This document shows, piece after piece, positions 24,423 through 33,062 of a stretch of DNA of 64,000 nucleotides; the stretch's first letter is position 1, and each line of letters begins with the position of its first letter. Position numbers and translations under genes: made by a program. The notes under the pieces were generated by a model. The model was not told the origin of the DNA, ran no database searches, and was given only the letters and a program-made list of their open reading frames with translations. Source of the DNA: Leptospira ainlahdjerensis (GTDB taxonomy: Bacteria > Spirochaetota > Leptospiria > Leptospirales > Leptospiraceae); NCBI RefSeq assembly GCF_016919175.1, contig NZ_JAFFPU010000044.1:151501-215500 (forward strand). Reading direction: 5' to 3'.

Positions 24423-25703
24423 ATGGAACGTAATTTAGTAATTCTCTTTATTCCTTTTTTATTTTTATTCATCGGAATGGAAATTATATACTCCTGGGTC
24501 CGAAATCTTAAACTCTATCGCCTTAGCGATTCGCTTAACAATTTAGCGGCAGGAATTTCCAATCAGATTTTTATCATCGTATTTCATTCGATCACGATCG
24601 CGGGTTATCTCTGGATCTATTTTAATTGGAGAATTTTCGATCTTCCCGTTTGGCCTAACGAATTTGTCTGGAAAGCGTCTTCGCTCAGTTTGTTCGGAAT
24701 CGCGATTCTAACTTGGGTTGCGTGTCTGTTTTTTTACGAGCTCGCTTATTATTGGAATCACAGGCTAAGTCACGAGATGAACTTTCTCTGGGCCGGTCAT
24801 ATCGTTCATCACCAAAGTGAAGAATACAATCTTTCGGTCGCGTTTCGCCAGGCTAGTTTTCGCGGATTGTTCACTTGGGTGTTTTATCTTCCCTTGGCGA
24901 TTTTGGGATTCCCTCCTGCCGTGATGGGATTGGTGGCTCAGTTCAGTCTCATCTACCAATTTTTGATTCATATAAAATGGATCCGAAAATTTCCGAAATG
25001 GTACGAGATGATTTTCAACAGTCCTTCCCATCATCGGGTTCATCACGGGAGAAATCAGAAGTATATCAATAAGAATTACGGAGGAATGTTTATCTTTTTC
25101 GACAAGTGGTTCGGCACGTTTGAACCTGAAATAGAGGAGCCCGTTTACGGAATCACGACACAACTCAAAAGTTTCAACCCGCTCTGGGCGAATTTTCACT
25201 ATTGGAAGGAGATGATCGATCTTGCAAAAAAGTCCTCCGGTTGGAAAAACCGAATGAAGGTTTTTTTTGCAAGTCCCGGTTGGAAACCGTCAACCTTTGT
25301 CGATCCCGAAAAAAAATCGGGAAAGGATTCAGTAACATTCAGAAAATATGATGTAATCCTACCGAAAGGTTTGGCGGCTTATTCGATATTCTGGTCTTGT
25401 TTGACTCTGACAGGATCTTTCTGGGTTCTCGCGACGGTATCGCAGTTTCCGAACGCAGTTTTACAAACGATCTTTTTTATCAGTATTTTTTCCTTTGTGT
25501 GTATCGGAGGAATTTGTGATTTGAAAAAATGGGTCCTGTATCTGGAGCCGATTCGTCTGCTTTATCTCAGCTATATCGCGTTTCCATTTTTTGAAACATC
25601 CTCGTTCTCGTTCTCGGTTTTTGGCGCGTCGATCTCGTCCTGGGTTTGGCTTTGGTTCTATCGCGATTTTTTTGGGAACAGAAAAGAAAACTTTACCTTT
25701 TAA
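24423..25703 (+). CDS. Sterol desaturase/fatty-acid hydroxylase-family membrane enzyme
   Basis: A 426-residue membrane protein with the di-iron histidine boxes of this superfamily: H113-R-L-S-H117, H126-I-V-H-H130 and H203-H-R-V-H-H208. It has about four N-terminal membrane segments and an extra C-terminal region (from about 310) with four more hydrophobic segments. That is longer than the usual 250-300 residues. The boxes are complete, so an O2-dependent hydroxylase or desaturase acting on a lipid is expected. An ether-lipid or sterol-like substrate is speculative. The only ribosome site lies in a hairpin. Confidence 0.85.
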   Translation: MERNLVILFIPFLFLFIGMEIIYSWVRNLKLYRLSDSLNNLAAGISNQIFIIVFHSITIAGYLWIYFNWRIFDLPVWPNEFVWKASSLSLFGIAILTWVACLFFYELAYYWNHRLSHEMNFLWAGHIVHHQSEEYNLSVAFRQASFRGLFTWVFYLPLAILGFPPAVMGLVAQFSLIYQFLIHIKWIRKFPKWYEMIFNSPSHHRVHHGRNQKYINKNYGGMFIFFDKWFGTFEPEIEEPVYGITTQLKSFNPLWANFHYWKEMIDLAKKSSGWKNRMKVFFASPGWKPSTFVDPEKKSGKDSVTFRKYDVILPKGLAAYSIFWSCLTLTGSFWVLATVSQFPNAVLQTIFFISIFSFVCIGGICDLKKWVLYLEPIRLLYLSYIAFPFFETSSFSFSVFGASISSWVWLWFYRDFFGNRKENFTF

Positions 25704-26254
25704 GTTTCTCACAAAACGATTTTTATTTTTTCAGTCCGTATTCTCGCACGAAAGAAACCGAACCCTCTTTTCACATTCTTCAACGTATGGAATGAATTAC
25801 AAACTCCGTCTCGAATTTCCCCGGGAATGGGAACTTCGAAAGTTTTGATCGTTAAAACCTACCTGGACAATTCGATTCTTCCAAGAGAGGTGAAAAATAA
25901 TTTTTGAACATCTCGAAGAGATCCGTTTGTAAAACGTTTTTCGCGGGCAATGGAGATAACGTTTCTTTGAGAATCCGGAGGATTAAAATCAAATCGGGGA
26001 GTTCGTTCCCTCTTTGGAGGAGTCCATTCCTTCTTTTTCATTTTGCCTTTTTTGTGGTTCCCCGATTCGAATCACAATCCTATCATTTGGTGACAAGTCG
26101 CGATTTTTGTCTATCGAGACGTCTCGGATTCTTTTTCAATTATCAAAAACAATACATCCAGAATATTCAAAAATAATTATGTATTACCAAACATTGTAAA
26201 TAATCGAATTTAGAATTTATCAAGAATCGCGGTCGAAACATAAGGAGAGAAAAA
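25704..26254. other. Intergenic stretch, nothing recognised
   Basis: There is no ORF with a plausible start, no repeat and no clear hairpin terminator apart from minor inverted repeats. It is AT-rich at its 3' end, which is probably the promoter of the GFA gene at 26255. Confidence 0.4.
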
Positions 26255-26683
26255 ATGACAAATGCAAATACGGGAACATGTTTCTGCGGAGCCGTTGAAA
26301 TAGGTGTGGAAGGCGTTCCGGAAGCTATGGGGTATTGTCATTGTAGTTCGTGTAGAACGTGGTCGGCCTCACCTGTGACCGCTTTTACACTGTGGAAGCC
26401 GGAGAATGTTAAGGTTTTAAAAGGAGCAGAGTTCGTCGGTCGTTTTATGCAAACACAACAAAGCGACCGTCAATTTTGTACGAAATGCGGAGGACATATC
26501 ATGACGTCCCACCCGCCTTTCGGATTGATCGACGTTTATCCGTCGACGATTCCAAACTTTAAATTTAATCCGGGGCTTCACGTCAACTATGTGGAAACCG
26601 TTCTTCCGATGAAGGATGGGTTGTTAAAGCTGAAGGACTTTCCTTCCGAACTCGGAGGTTCCGGACTGGCTGTCTCGGAATAA
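26255..26683 (+). CDS. GFA-family protein, second copy type
   Basis: A 142-residue member of the same zinc-binding family as 70-486. The ligands are C9-x-C11, C28-x-C30-x-x-C33 and C75-x-x-C78 (FCTKCGG). The ribosome site AAGGAGAG is strong. Identity with the first copy outside the ligand motifs is low, so they are family members, not a recent duplication. Function is not established. Confidence 0.85.
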   Translation: MTNANTGTCFCGAVEIGVEGVPEAMGYCHCSSCRTWSASPVTAFTLWKPENVKVLKGAEFVGRFMQTQQSDRQFCTKCGGHIMTSHPPFGLIDVYPSTIPNFKFNPGLHVNYVETVLPMKDGLLKLKDFPSELGGSGLAVSE

Positions 26684-26714
26684 CAAGTTCGATTTTGTGA
26701 AGGCAAAATGATCG

Positions 26715-26774
26715 AAACCTCTTCGTGTTCTTCCGGAATAAATTCCGATCGGTCCTCGGAATACGGAGAGGTTT
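26715..26774. terminator. Bidirectional hairpin between convergent genes
   Basis: AAACCTCT (26715-26722) pairs with AGAGGTTT (26767-26774), with smaller TTCCG/CGGAA pairs inside. It separates the GFA gene from the CsgG-like gene, and TTTTG follows on the plus strand. Confidence 0.5.
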
Positions 26775-26804
26775 TGTAACCGACTTCTTCGGTTTAAAAA
26801 GCGA

Positions 26805-27935
26805 TTATAAAAGTTCGCCTCTTTCCCGTAACGTGGCGATGAGTTTGGAGACGACTCTTTCCTTTTGATACGAAGAAGATTTGTTCCAATCCGAGTACAT
26901 TCTTTCCTGAATGTGTTCGGACCAGATTATCTTTCCGGTTTGAACGTCGACACAACGAATCGAGAAAGAAAACCCAACTCGGTAGGCCTTTGAATCAGAA
27001 GGAGAATAGTCGAAATTATCCATAAGAATCAGACGGTCCGCGTCTAAAAGGCGTCCCAGTTGCAATCTTGAGTTGTTCGTAATACCGGAAAGCGAAAGTT
27101 GAATTTCGGAAATCACCTGATCCAAACGTTTTCGTTCCACCAAAAAAATCCCGTGTTTTAAAAAACTTTTTTCAAGAGTGGAATATACATCGGAAAAAAA
27201 ATCGAATCCTTGATCGGTTGTCTTTGCGAGCGAGACGAACGCAAAGCGGTGCGGTTCTCCTTGTAAAAAATGAGAATTGAATTCTTTAGATTGAGCCAAG
27301 TCCGCGCTTAAGTCTTTTTCGAATTGTTGAAACGCAACTCTCATGATCGCAAAATTCTTCTTATTTTGAGAATGATCGAATCTTTCGCTAAAAGCGGGTA
27401 TGATCGGTCCTAAGACGACGGGCGCAAAGCCGAAGATGGAACGATGTTCGATCGGATATTTATAACTTTTCAAAACGAGGTTCGTCTTTTCTTCGTAGAT
27501 CTCGAATTCGATTCTTCCGTTTGTTCTTTCGATCATAGGAAACAAACCCGCCGTTAAAAGAAACGCGATCACCGAAAGAACCGGCGGTTTTACTTCCTCG
27601 ACGGAAGATCGAATCCGAATCAAAATTTGTGCGTTCGGGTTTAAGAGGAATAAAGGGCTCTTTCTAAATTGAGAAAGAATTTCCGGAGAATAATAACTCT
27701 CGATATCCGGAGTGGAAACCGTAACGTTCAGACCTTTTCTTTTCATATCTTCGATCGCGGTCTCCTTTCCGGAAGGATCGAAGTCTACCCTTACCGCCAC
27801 ATTTCCCTGAAAAGAAGTCGAACTTTGAAACGGAATGAGGCTCTTGGCTCCGAAGCCGTCTCCGTTTATGTTTGCGTGATGCAGATAACATTGGAGGGTA
27901 AGAAACAAAGGAAGAATGGAAAGAGCGTATTTCAT
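26805..27935 (-). CDS. CsgG-like domain lipoprotein
   Basis: A 376-residue lipoprotein from the ATG at 27935 (signal LSILPLFLTLQC). An upstream ATG at 27989 would hide the signal peptide. The C-terminal half holds a domain like those of CsgG and related envelope lipoproteins. It is recognised by the block with ERKRLDQVISEIQLSLSG, then QLGRLLDADRLILMDNF, then a strand with CVDVQTGKIIWSEHIQERM. CsgG forms an outer-membrane secretion pore for curli in enterobacteria. In Leptospira such proteins are usually of unknown role, and no pore loop can be confirmed here. It is probably outer-membrane or periplasmic. Confidence 0.72.
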   Translation of the reverse strand: MKYALSILPLFLTLQCYLHHANINGDGFGAKSLIPFQSSTSFQGNVAVRVDFDPSGKETAIEDMKRKGLNVTVSTPDIESYYSPEILSQFRKSPLFLLNPNAQILIRIRSSVEEVKPPVLSVIAFLLTAGLFPMIERTNGRIEFEIYEEKTNLVLKSYKYPIEHRSIFGFAPVVLGPIIPAFSERFDHSQNKKNFAIMRVAFQQFEKDLSADLAQSKEFNSHFLQGEPHRFAFVSLAKTTDQGFDFFSDVYSTLEKSFLKHGIFLVERKRLDQVISEIQLSLSGITNNSRLQLGRLLDADRLILMDNFDYSPSDSKAYRVGFSFSIRCVDVQTGKIIWSEHIQERMYSDWNKSSSYQKERVVSKLIATLRERGELL

Positions 27936-28001
27936 TGTCTGTAACCTATATCCCGGAATCAACGAGTCGATTCTAAGATATGATACCAAGAATTCTACCC
28001 T

Positions 28002-28322
28002 TTAATCAGGGATTTCCGCGATTTGATTTACGTCTTCTCCGCAAACCAGGACGAATTCGCTTTGAGAACCTTTGAGACGGCTTTCTAAATAAGGTTTGTA
28101 TTCTTCGGAATCGTAGAATGCCCGCGCTGCCTCTTTCGAAGGCCATTGGATGAGAAGAAAAAGTTGAGGGAGCGTTCTTTCTCCTTCCATCTTTTCCATA
28201 TTCGCGGTTCGAGCGAGATATTTCCCGCCGTTTTTTTCCACCAGCTTGGTCACGTTGCGGACATAAGCCGGAATCCACCGAACGCTTGTTATATTGATCT
28301 CTGCGACTGAATAGTATTTCAT
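28002..28322 (-). CDS. DUF1330-family protein
   Basis: A 106-residue small protein of the dimeric alpha/beta barrel DUF1330 family. It has the typical YSVAEI start, a central NGGKYLARTANMEKMEGE segment (the conserved GGxxLAR.....EG block) and LFLIQWPSKEAARAFYDSEEYKP. The biochemical role of the family is not settled. The ribosome site is GGGTGAG. It is separated by 66 bp from the CsgG-like gene on the same strand. Confidence 0.85.
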   Translation of the reverse strand: MKYYSVAEINITSVRWIPAYVRNVTKLVEKNGGKYLARTANMEKMEGERTLPQLFLLIQWPSKEAARAFYDSEEYKPYLESRLKGSQSEFVLVCGEDVNQIAEIPD

Positions 28323-28407
28323 CTCACCCGATCCATTTTGTATTGAGGAAAAGTTCCCTCATTCCTTTTCAATGTCAAGAGGGATAAGAATGAAAAACCT
28401 CGTCTGG

Positions 28408-29163
28408 TTATTGTCTAACGCAGTAGATTCCGTGTTGTGTGTTGCACGCCGTAGCCGAACCGTAACCGCGATCGATAAAATAATTTGAAATTTGTTCGGG
28501 CTCGCCGATGGATCCGTAAGTCGTGCCTATGGCTGTGCTTGTCCAGTTAAAACAACTTCTTCCTGTTCCGGGCAGCCAGGTTCCGGGAGAAGAAGGAGTA
28601 TCGATTCTAATTCCGGTAAACGTATAAGTATTGGCAGGTCGAACTCCATCCACGATAATCCTGTTGTCGAGATTCCCCCCATACGTCGCTTGAGCATCGG
28701 TCGTGAATGCGGTTTGACTATCGTTCGGATTCAAGGTGCTCTTCTTGATATTGAGATATTTTGTGTTCGGGTATAAGACCCAATCGTGAGTACGATCCCT
28801 TCTTCCGGATTCATCCATGATCATGGCTTTGTATTCACTCGGACTTCCGAAAGCCGAAGGAAGGATTGCCGCCGCGTTTTGGCAAAGAGCGTCAGCGCCC
28901 GTGATGCCTCCCATCGCACCGTCCGTAAGCACACCCGCGATATTGTAGAGTTCGAAGATATAACAGGGGCCCTTTGTCGTACTACAAGTGGGCGCGTCGG
29001 ATTGGATGGAAGAAGAAGGACTGAAAACGCGGGAAGGTTCGATCAAAGCGATCAGGGGATTTTTGAGCGCGTCCGTATCCAGCCGTTCGGCTTCATTGCA
29101 TGAAATAGTAAATGAAAGAATGATAGAAATGGATACGGGCAATATTATACATTGGCTCTTCAT
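28408..29163 (-). CDS. DUF1554-domain lipoprotein
   Basis: A 251-residue lipoprotein from the ATG at 29163 (signal IIILSFTISC-like end near residue 22). The DUF1554 domain fills the C-terminal 150 residues, with GGITGADALCQNAAAILPS and EYKAMIMDESGRRDRTHDWV as landmarks. Conserved cysteines (C109 region, C at SCFNW, CNTQ, YCVRQ) suggest disulfides. DUF1554 is found mostly in Leptospira surface-exposed lipoproteins, hence likely outer-membrane display. An earlier ATG at 29217 gives an unsuitable long N terminus. Confidence 0.85.
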   Translation of the reverse strand: MKSQCIILPVSISIILSFTISCNEAERLDTDALKNPLIALIEPSRVFSPSSSIQSDAPTCSTTKGPCYIFELYNIAGVLTDGAMGGITGADALCQNAAAILPSAFGSPSEYKAMIMDESGRRDRTHDWVLYPNTKYLNIKKSTLNPNDSQTAFTTDAQATYGGNLDNRIIVDGVRPANTYTFTGIRIDTPSSPGTWLPGTGRSCFNWTSTAIGTTYGSIGEPEQISNYFIDRGYGSATACNTQHGIYCVRQ

Positions 29164-29217
29164 CGTTTTCTCTTTCAACCAAGTGGGACCTGTCTCTATC
29201 TGAGAGAACAAGTTCAC

Positions 29218-29529
29218 AAATGATAATTACACAATAAATCCTTGGAAATGGATTTGGAAGGCTCTCAAGGGAATAAACGTCGAAATTTTGGGAACGAACG
29301 TCCGTTAGCTGCAATACGTAGTTTATAAGTTTCATTGATAGTTTATAACGGGGACGGATCGAGGATTCAGATCTTTCTTTTCGGACTTTTTCGAATCCCG
29401 ATTCTTATTCTCCGATATTTTCGAAAAGAGAACAAAATCCAAAACGGTTTTTCCAATTCTTAGATTTCGTATCGTTCTTCCCAAAAGAAGTTTGTACCAA
29501 AAGAAAGAATTTCGGGATCACTCCTCGTT
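29218..29529. other. Intergenic stretch, nothing recognised
   Basis: AT-rich sequence between the DUF1554 gene and the chemotaxis receptor gene, which are on the same strand. No gene or clear terminator hairpin was found. Confidence 0.35.
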
Positions 29530-31146
29530 CTACTCTTTGTTAGTGAGTTCTCCCGATTGAACGTCCAATTCTAAGATGATTCCGGAAAGGTTTTCGCTTT
29601 TGGCGGTTAAGGATTCCATCGAAGTCTGGAGGCCGTTGATGGATTGTACGATCGACCGAAGACCGGCTCTTTGTTCCTTGGAGGCGAGTTCGATTTCCGA
29701 GGAAAGCGCTTTCAAAAAATCTAAATTAGAAAAGAATTGAGAATTGATGGAAGTCTGTTCGCCAAAGAGTCGTGTGAATTCTTCGAAATGGGAGAAGAAT
29801 TCTTGAAACAGAGAATCTTGTTCTTTGAAACGTTCCGCCGTGATCTCCGCGGATTTTTGTCCCGAGGAAACATGGTTCGTGGAATTTTTGATGATTTCCG
29901 AGATCAAATCCGCGTTTTTTGCGCTGCTTTCCGCCAACTTTGAAACTTCTTGTGCGACTACCGCAAATCCTTTTCCTGCGCTACCAGCTCTCGCTGCTTC
30001 GATCGATGCATTTAGAGAAAGTAGATTCGTTCGATCCGCGACGTCGGACATGATTTGATTCACGTCGCTTACGCTTCGAAACGAATCCCCCAGCGCGAAT
30101 AAAGAATGGGAAAGTTCCTGCACAAATCCGTTCACTGTGGATCCGGCCTTTCTCAGTTTTTCCAAACCTCGATTGAGATGTTGATTGAAAGAGGTGATTC
30201 TTTCTAATATCGATTTGAGATTTTGACTGTGAACTACTAAGTTTTCGATGTTTTGAAATTGGTTCTGTACTGTTACGGCGGAACTTTCGGTCTGAGTTTG
30301 AAATTCTTCCATAGTCGAGCTGATTTCCTCGAAAGAGGAGGCGTGATCGGAAACTACCTGCGTAAAATCGTTCATAAAGTCTTTTAGATTTTGGGAAGAA
30401 GTCCGTAAGGAACGCGCAGACTCTCTCATCCTAGCCGTCTTATCGTTCATAATTTTTTGAGAATGTTCCAATTCTTTTTGCCTCGATTCCGAATTCCGAA
30501 CTAACTTTAAAAAGAGACTTACGAGAAAACGAACGATCAAAGAAGCGGTGAATAAAAAGATGATCTTCATTGCCTGTTCGGACATGGACGCATAACTCGC
30601 CGAAGCCGCAAGTACAGGATCATCCACCATCTGCAGCCCGTATTGCACCGCGACCGCGATTATGATCGTCTGAGTAACGGAAGTAAGAAGTCCGATGACA
30701 AGCACGAAGTTCGGAGACAGAAGAAGCCCGGAACAGATGATGTAAAGATAGGAAATTCCGTAAAAGATTTGGCCCTTTACGATCACTCCCGAGTTTTGCG
30801 GAATATCCGCGGCGACGACGATCATCGTAGAAAAAAGACTCATGACGTCGAGAATCATAAAAAGCTGGCTTTGTCTTTCGGAAATCTTGCCATAAACTTT
30901 TATCTTATAAAGGCTGTAAAGAGCGTAGAGCAACATGCTCGTGACTCCTAAAAGATAAAACGTATTTTGTGTAACCGTACTTCTCTTCCAGGAAGCCGTT
31001 ATGGAAACATAAAATAGAACGATTAGAATCAATCGGATCCAATTGATATAAGCGGGACCGGAAGCGATGATATCGCGATCCGTCAATTGTGTTTTAGAAT
31101 CTCTTGAAAGCATTCTGCTTTCTACATTGGCTCGATTCGCGCTCAA
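29530..31146 (-). CDS. Methyl-accepting chemotaxis protein
   Basis: A 538-residue receptor with about six N-terminal membrane segments (residues 30-215) and no large periplasmic domain. A cytoplasmic coiled coil follows, with the signalling tip around residues 395-435 ([37 protein letters not shown]). The tip should contact CheA/CheW. A membrane-embedded sensor instead of a periplasmic ligand domain suggests sensing of a lipid-soluble or membrane-state cue. HAMP is not evident. The start is TTG at 31146. An ATG at 31113 is possible and lacks only 11 residues. Confidence 0.9.
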   Translation of the reverse strand: MSANRANVESRMLSRDSKTQLTDRDIIASGPAYINWIRLILIVLFYVSITASWKRSTVTQNTFYLLGVTSMLLYALYSLYKIKVYGKISERQSQLFMILDVMSLFSTMIVVAADIPQNSGVIVKGQIFYGISYLYIICSGLLLSPNFVLVIGLLTSVTQTIIIAVAVQYGLQMVDDPVLAASASYASMSEQAMKIIFLFTASLIVRFLVSLFLKLVRNSESRQKELEHSQKIMNDKTARMRESARSLRTSSQNLKDFMNDFTQVVSDHASSFEEISSTMEEFQTQTESSAVTVQNQFQNIENLVVHSQNLKSILERITSFNQHLNRGLEKLRKAGSTVNGFVQELSHSLFALGDSFRSVSDVNQIMSDVADRTNLLSLNASIEAARAGSAGKGFAVVAQEVSKLAESSAKNADLISEIIKNSTNHVSSGQKSAEITAERFKEQDSLFQEFFSHFEEFTRLFGEQTSINSQFFSNLDFLKALSSEIELASKEQRAGLRSIVQSINGLQTSMESLTAKSENLSGIILELDVQSGELTNKE

Positions 31147-31424
31147 TGTAATTTTGGTTCTTTTAGAAATCGAAAATTTTAAATTATAAATAGCCGAAAG
31201 AAAAAAGAAGAATGGGGCGCTCGCTTATAAGTTCTCATTTATCTTTTTCTCAAGAACTTGTTCAAAAACTTCGGGATGTAGGAACTCCAATAAGAATTTA
31301 TCGGCATTCCATTCATTAGGATGTTTCTAATGTGCGCTAAGGAACGGAATATGTGGGAACTCCATCGCTTTGTTACGAACGACGGAGTATTCTAAACGGT
31401 ACATTCGAGATTTTGGGACAAACT
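31147..31424. other. Intergenic region with two TGTAGGAACTCC-type motifs
   Basis: TGTAGGAACTCC (31277-31288) and TGTGGGAACTCC (31352-31363) lie 75 bp apart. They match the 5' end of the R2 repeat, but no 3' palindrome follows, so they may be decayed copies. No gene is seen. Confidence 0.4.
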
Positions 31425-32582
31425 CTAAATTCTTGTGGAGAGAACCACTTGTTCGAGGGGGCGACGCGGAGAAAAAGGCATCGTTCGCGAGTATCCGAAA
31501 CGGACGATAAGCTGGGGATGAGACGTTCCGAGGCTTAAGTGTTCTCCGAGTTGGGAGCGTAGTTTGGGGATTTCGGCGGGTTGATTCATAAAGGCGGATT
31601 TGACGTTGAGCGATGTGGCGAGCAAGGTCCATTGTTCGAACGCGCGTCCGACTTCGATCCAAGCCTCTCTGTCGTTTTGTTGAGAAGTAAAGATCATCAT
31701 CCCGGCGGAACTTCGGATTAATTTTTCGTCCAAGTTTCCCTGACTTTCTCCGCTTACGATCTTGTTCATAAGAAATTGCCCAAACCAGCGGGGAACCGAG
31801 GGATTTCCGGTGCAGACCGTCGCAAGACCGTCTCCTTTTTCGATCGCCTCCGATTCGCTGAATCGAATCCAGTCTTTGAGTTCCTTGTAAAACGCGGAAT
31901 CGGCGATTTGGATACGATCCCCCTCCTTGACGTATTCTATCAAAGGTTCGATTCGTTTTTTATCGGTGAATAGAAGTGTATCGATCGTTTTGGCTTTAGG
32001 AGCGGATTCTAAACTTTTTAATTCTGGAACTGACGGTATTTTGCCGTCGTACTCGTTTCGTGTGGATTGCCTGAGAGGAATCATACGAAAAAGAGTTTCG
32101 CTTTTGTTTGAAATACCTTTTTTGGAAAGAAGAATTCGGATACAATCTTGTTCCTCGTTTGCGGGAAAATATTCAACTTCCGGAATATATCCTTCTTGTT
32201 CGGAGGCGATCAGGAGATTTTCGAGCGCACAACCCAGGCTGATATAAAGCTCGCGATCATCCGGATCTACAACTCGAAGTCTGCGCGTAAAATCGGGAAA
32301 AATCCGAATGATATTCCCCGTTAAGGAGAATTTCCAGGGTTGAGAATTGTGTCCGGAAGGGGCGAGTGTTGCATAACGTATGATGTTCAGCATTTTTCCG
32401 TCGAGACTGGAAAGATCAACAAAGGATTTTGTTCGGATCCGATTGACTTCGTCTCCGTAATCGAGTCCTCTGCAAGCGGGCCCCAAGGAAGTTATTGCCG
32501 CTCCGGCGCATAAGGCGGCGGCTTTTACGAGAAAATTCTTTCGAGTCAGACGGATCGGTGTGAACGGATTGTGAGTTTGCAT
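31425..32582 (-). CDS. Acg-type nitroreductase-like flavoprotein
   Basis: A 385-residue protein with an N-terminal signal segment and two half-size nitroreductase-fold units. The pattern RYATLAPSGHNSQPWKF (about residues 69-85) is the Acg-family FMN-site motif. The upstream sequence TRKNFLVKAAALCAGAA resembles a Tat signal but lacks the RR pair. A cysteine in GPACRG could act as a lipobox. Acg-family proteins bind FMN but lack demonstrated nitroreductase activity in the best studied cases. The ribosome site AGGAAGA fits the ATG at 32582. Confidence 0.82.
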   Translation of the reverse strand: MQTHNPFTPIRLTRKNFLVKAAALCAGAAITSLGPACRGLDYGDEVNRIRTKSFVDLSSLDGKMLNIIRYATLAPSGHNSQPWKFSLTGNIIRIFPDFTRRLRVVDPDDRELYISLGCALENLLIASEQEGYIPEVEYFPANEEQDCIRILLSKKGISNKSETLFRMIPLRQSTRNEYDGKIPSVPELKSLESAPKAKTIDTLLFTDKKRIEPLIEYVKEGDRIQIADSAFYKELKDWIRFSESEAIEKGDGLATVCTGNPSVPRWFGQFLMNKIVSGESQGNLDEKLIRSSAGMMIFTSQQNDREAWIEVGRAFEQWTLLATSLNVKSAFMNQPAEIPKLRSQLGEHLSLGTSHPQLIVRFGYSRTMPFSPRRPLEQVVLSTRI

Positions 32583-32696
32583 TCTTCCTGATTCCTTTCT
32601 AAAAATAGTCTCTCGGATATCACGTCATGAAAATATCACGAAGTCGATTTAAAGGAAGCGTTAAATCGAAGATGGATTCAAGCAAAATCCCTATTC

Positions 32697-33062
32697 TTAA
32701 ATTTTGGATTCGATAATTTCTTTGATCTGATTGATTTCGACCGGTTTGACCAGATAGCCTAAGGGATGGGCGCTTTCGGCCTTCCGTTTTGTTTCGAGGT
32801 CCGTATAACCGGTAACAAAAATGATCGGGATCTTCTGAAACGAACGGATTTGTTTCGCGGCTCCGATCCCGTCGATTTCTCCTCCTAAGTTGATATCCAT
32901 AAGGATGACGTCGGGAGGATTCATTTTTACGCTTTCGATTGCGGTTTCGCCGGTCGAAACGAGATCTGTGATTTCGTATCCGATCCGTTTTAACTCTTTC
33001 TGCATAAGAAGTGCGATTAAAAATTCGTCTTCGACGATAAGAATTTTGATTTGAGATTTCAT
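32697..33062 (-). CDS. Single-domain response regulator
   Basis: A 121-residue CheY-like receiver. D56 (LMDINLG) is the phospho-acceptor. The acidic pocket (EDE at 11-13), the T in FVTG near 88, and K in LVKP near 108 complete the site. There is no output domain, so it should pass the signal by protein-protein contact. Its ATG directly abuts the stop of the kinase gene upstream (TAAATG), so the two are translated from one message and form a pair. Confidence 0.92.
   Translation of the reverse strand: MKSQIKILIVEDEFLIALLMQKELKRIGYEITDLVSTGETAIESVKMNPPDVILMDINLGGEIDGIGAAKQIRSFQKIPIIFVTGYTDLETKRKAESAHPLGYLVKPVEINQIKEIIESKI

Noticed and set aside
31327..31662. A 111-codon minus-strand frame across the 3' end of the Acg-like gene
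   Set aside because: It is in another phase of the same strand with no ribosome site, and includes a repeat motif.
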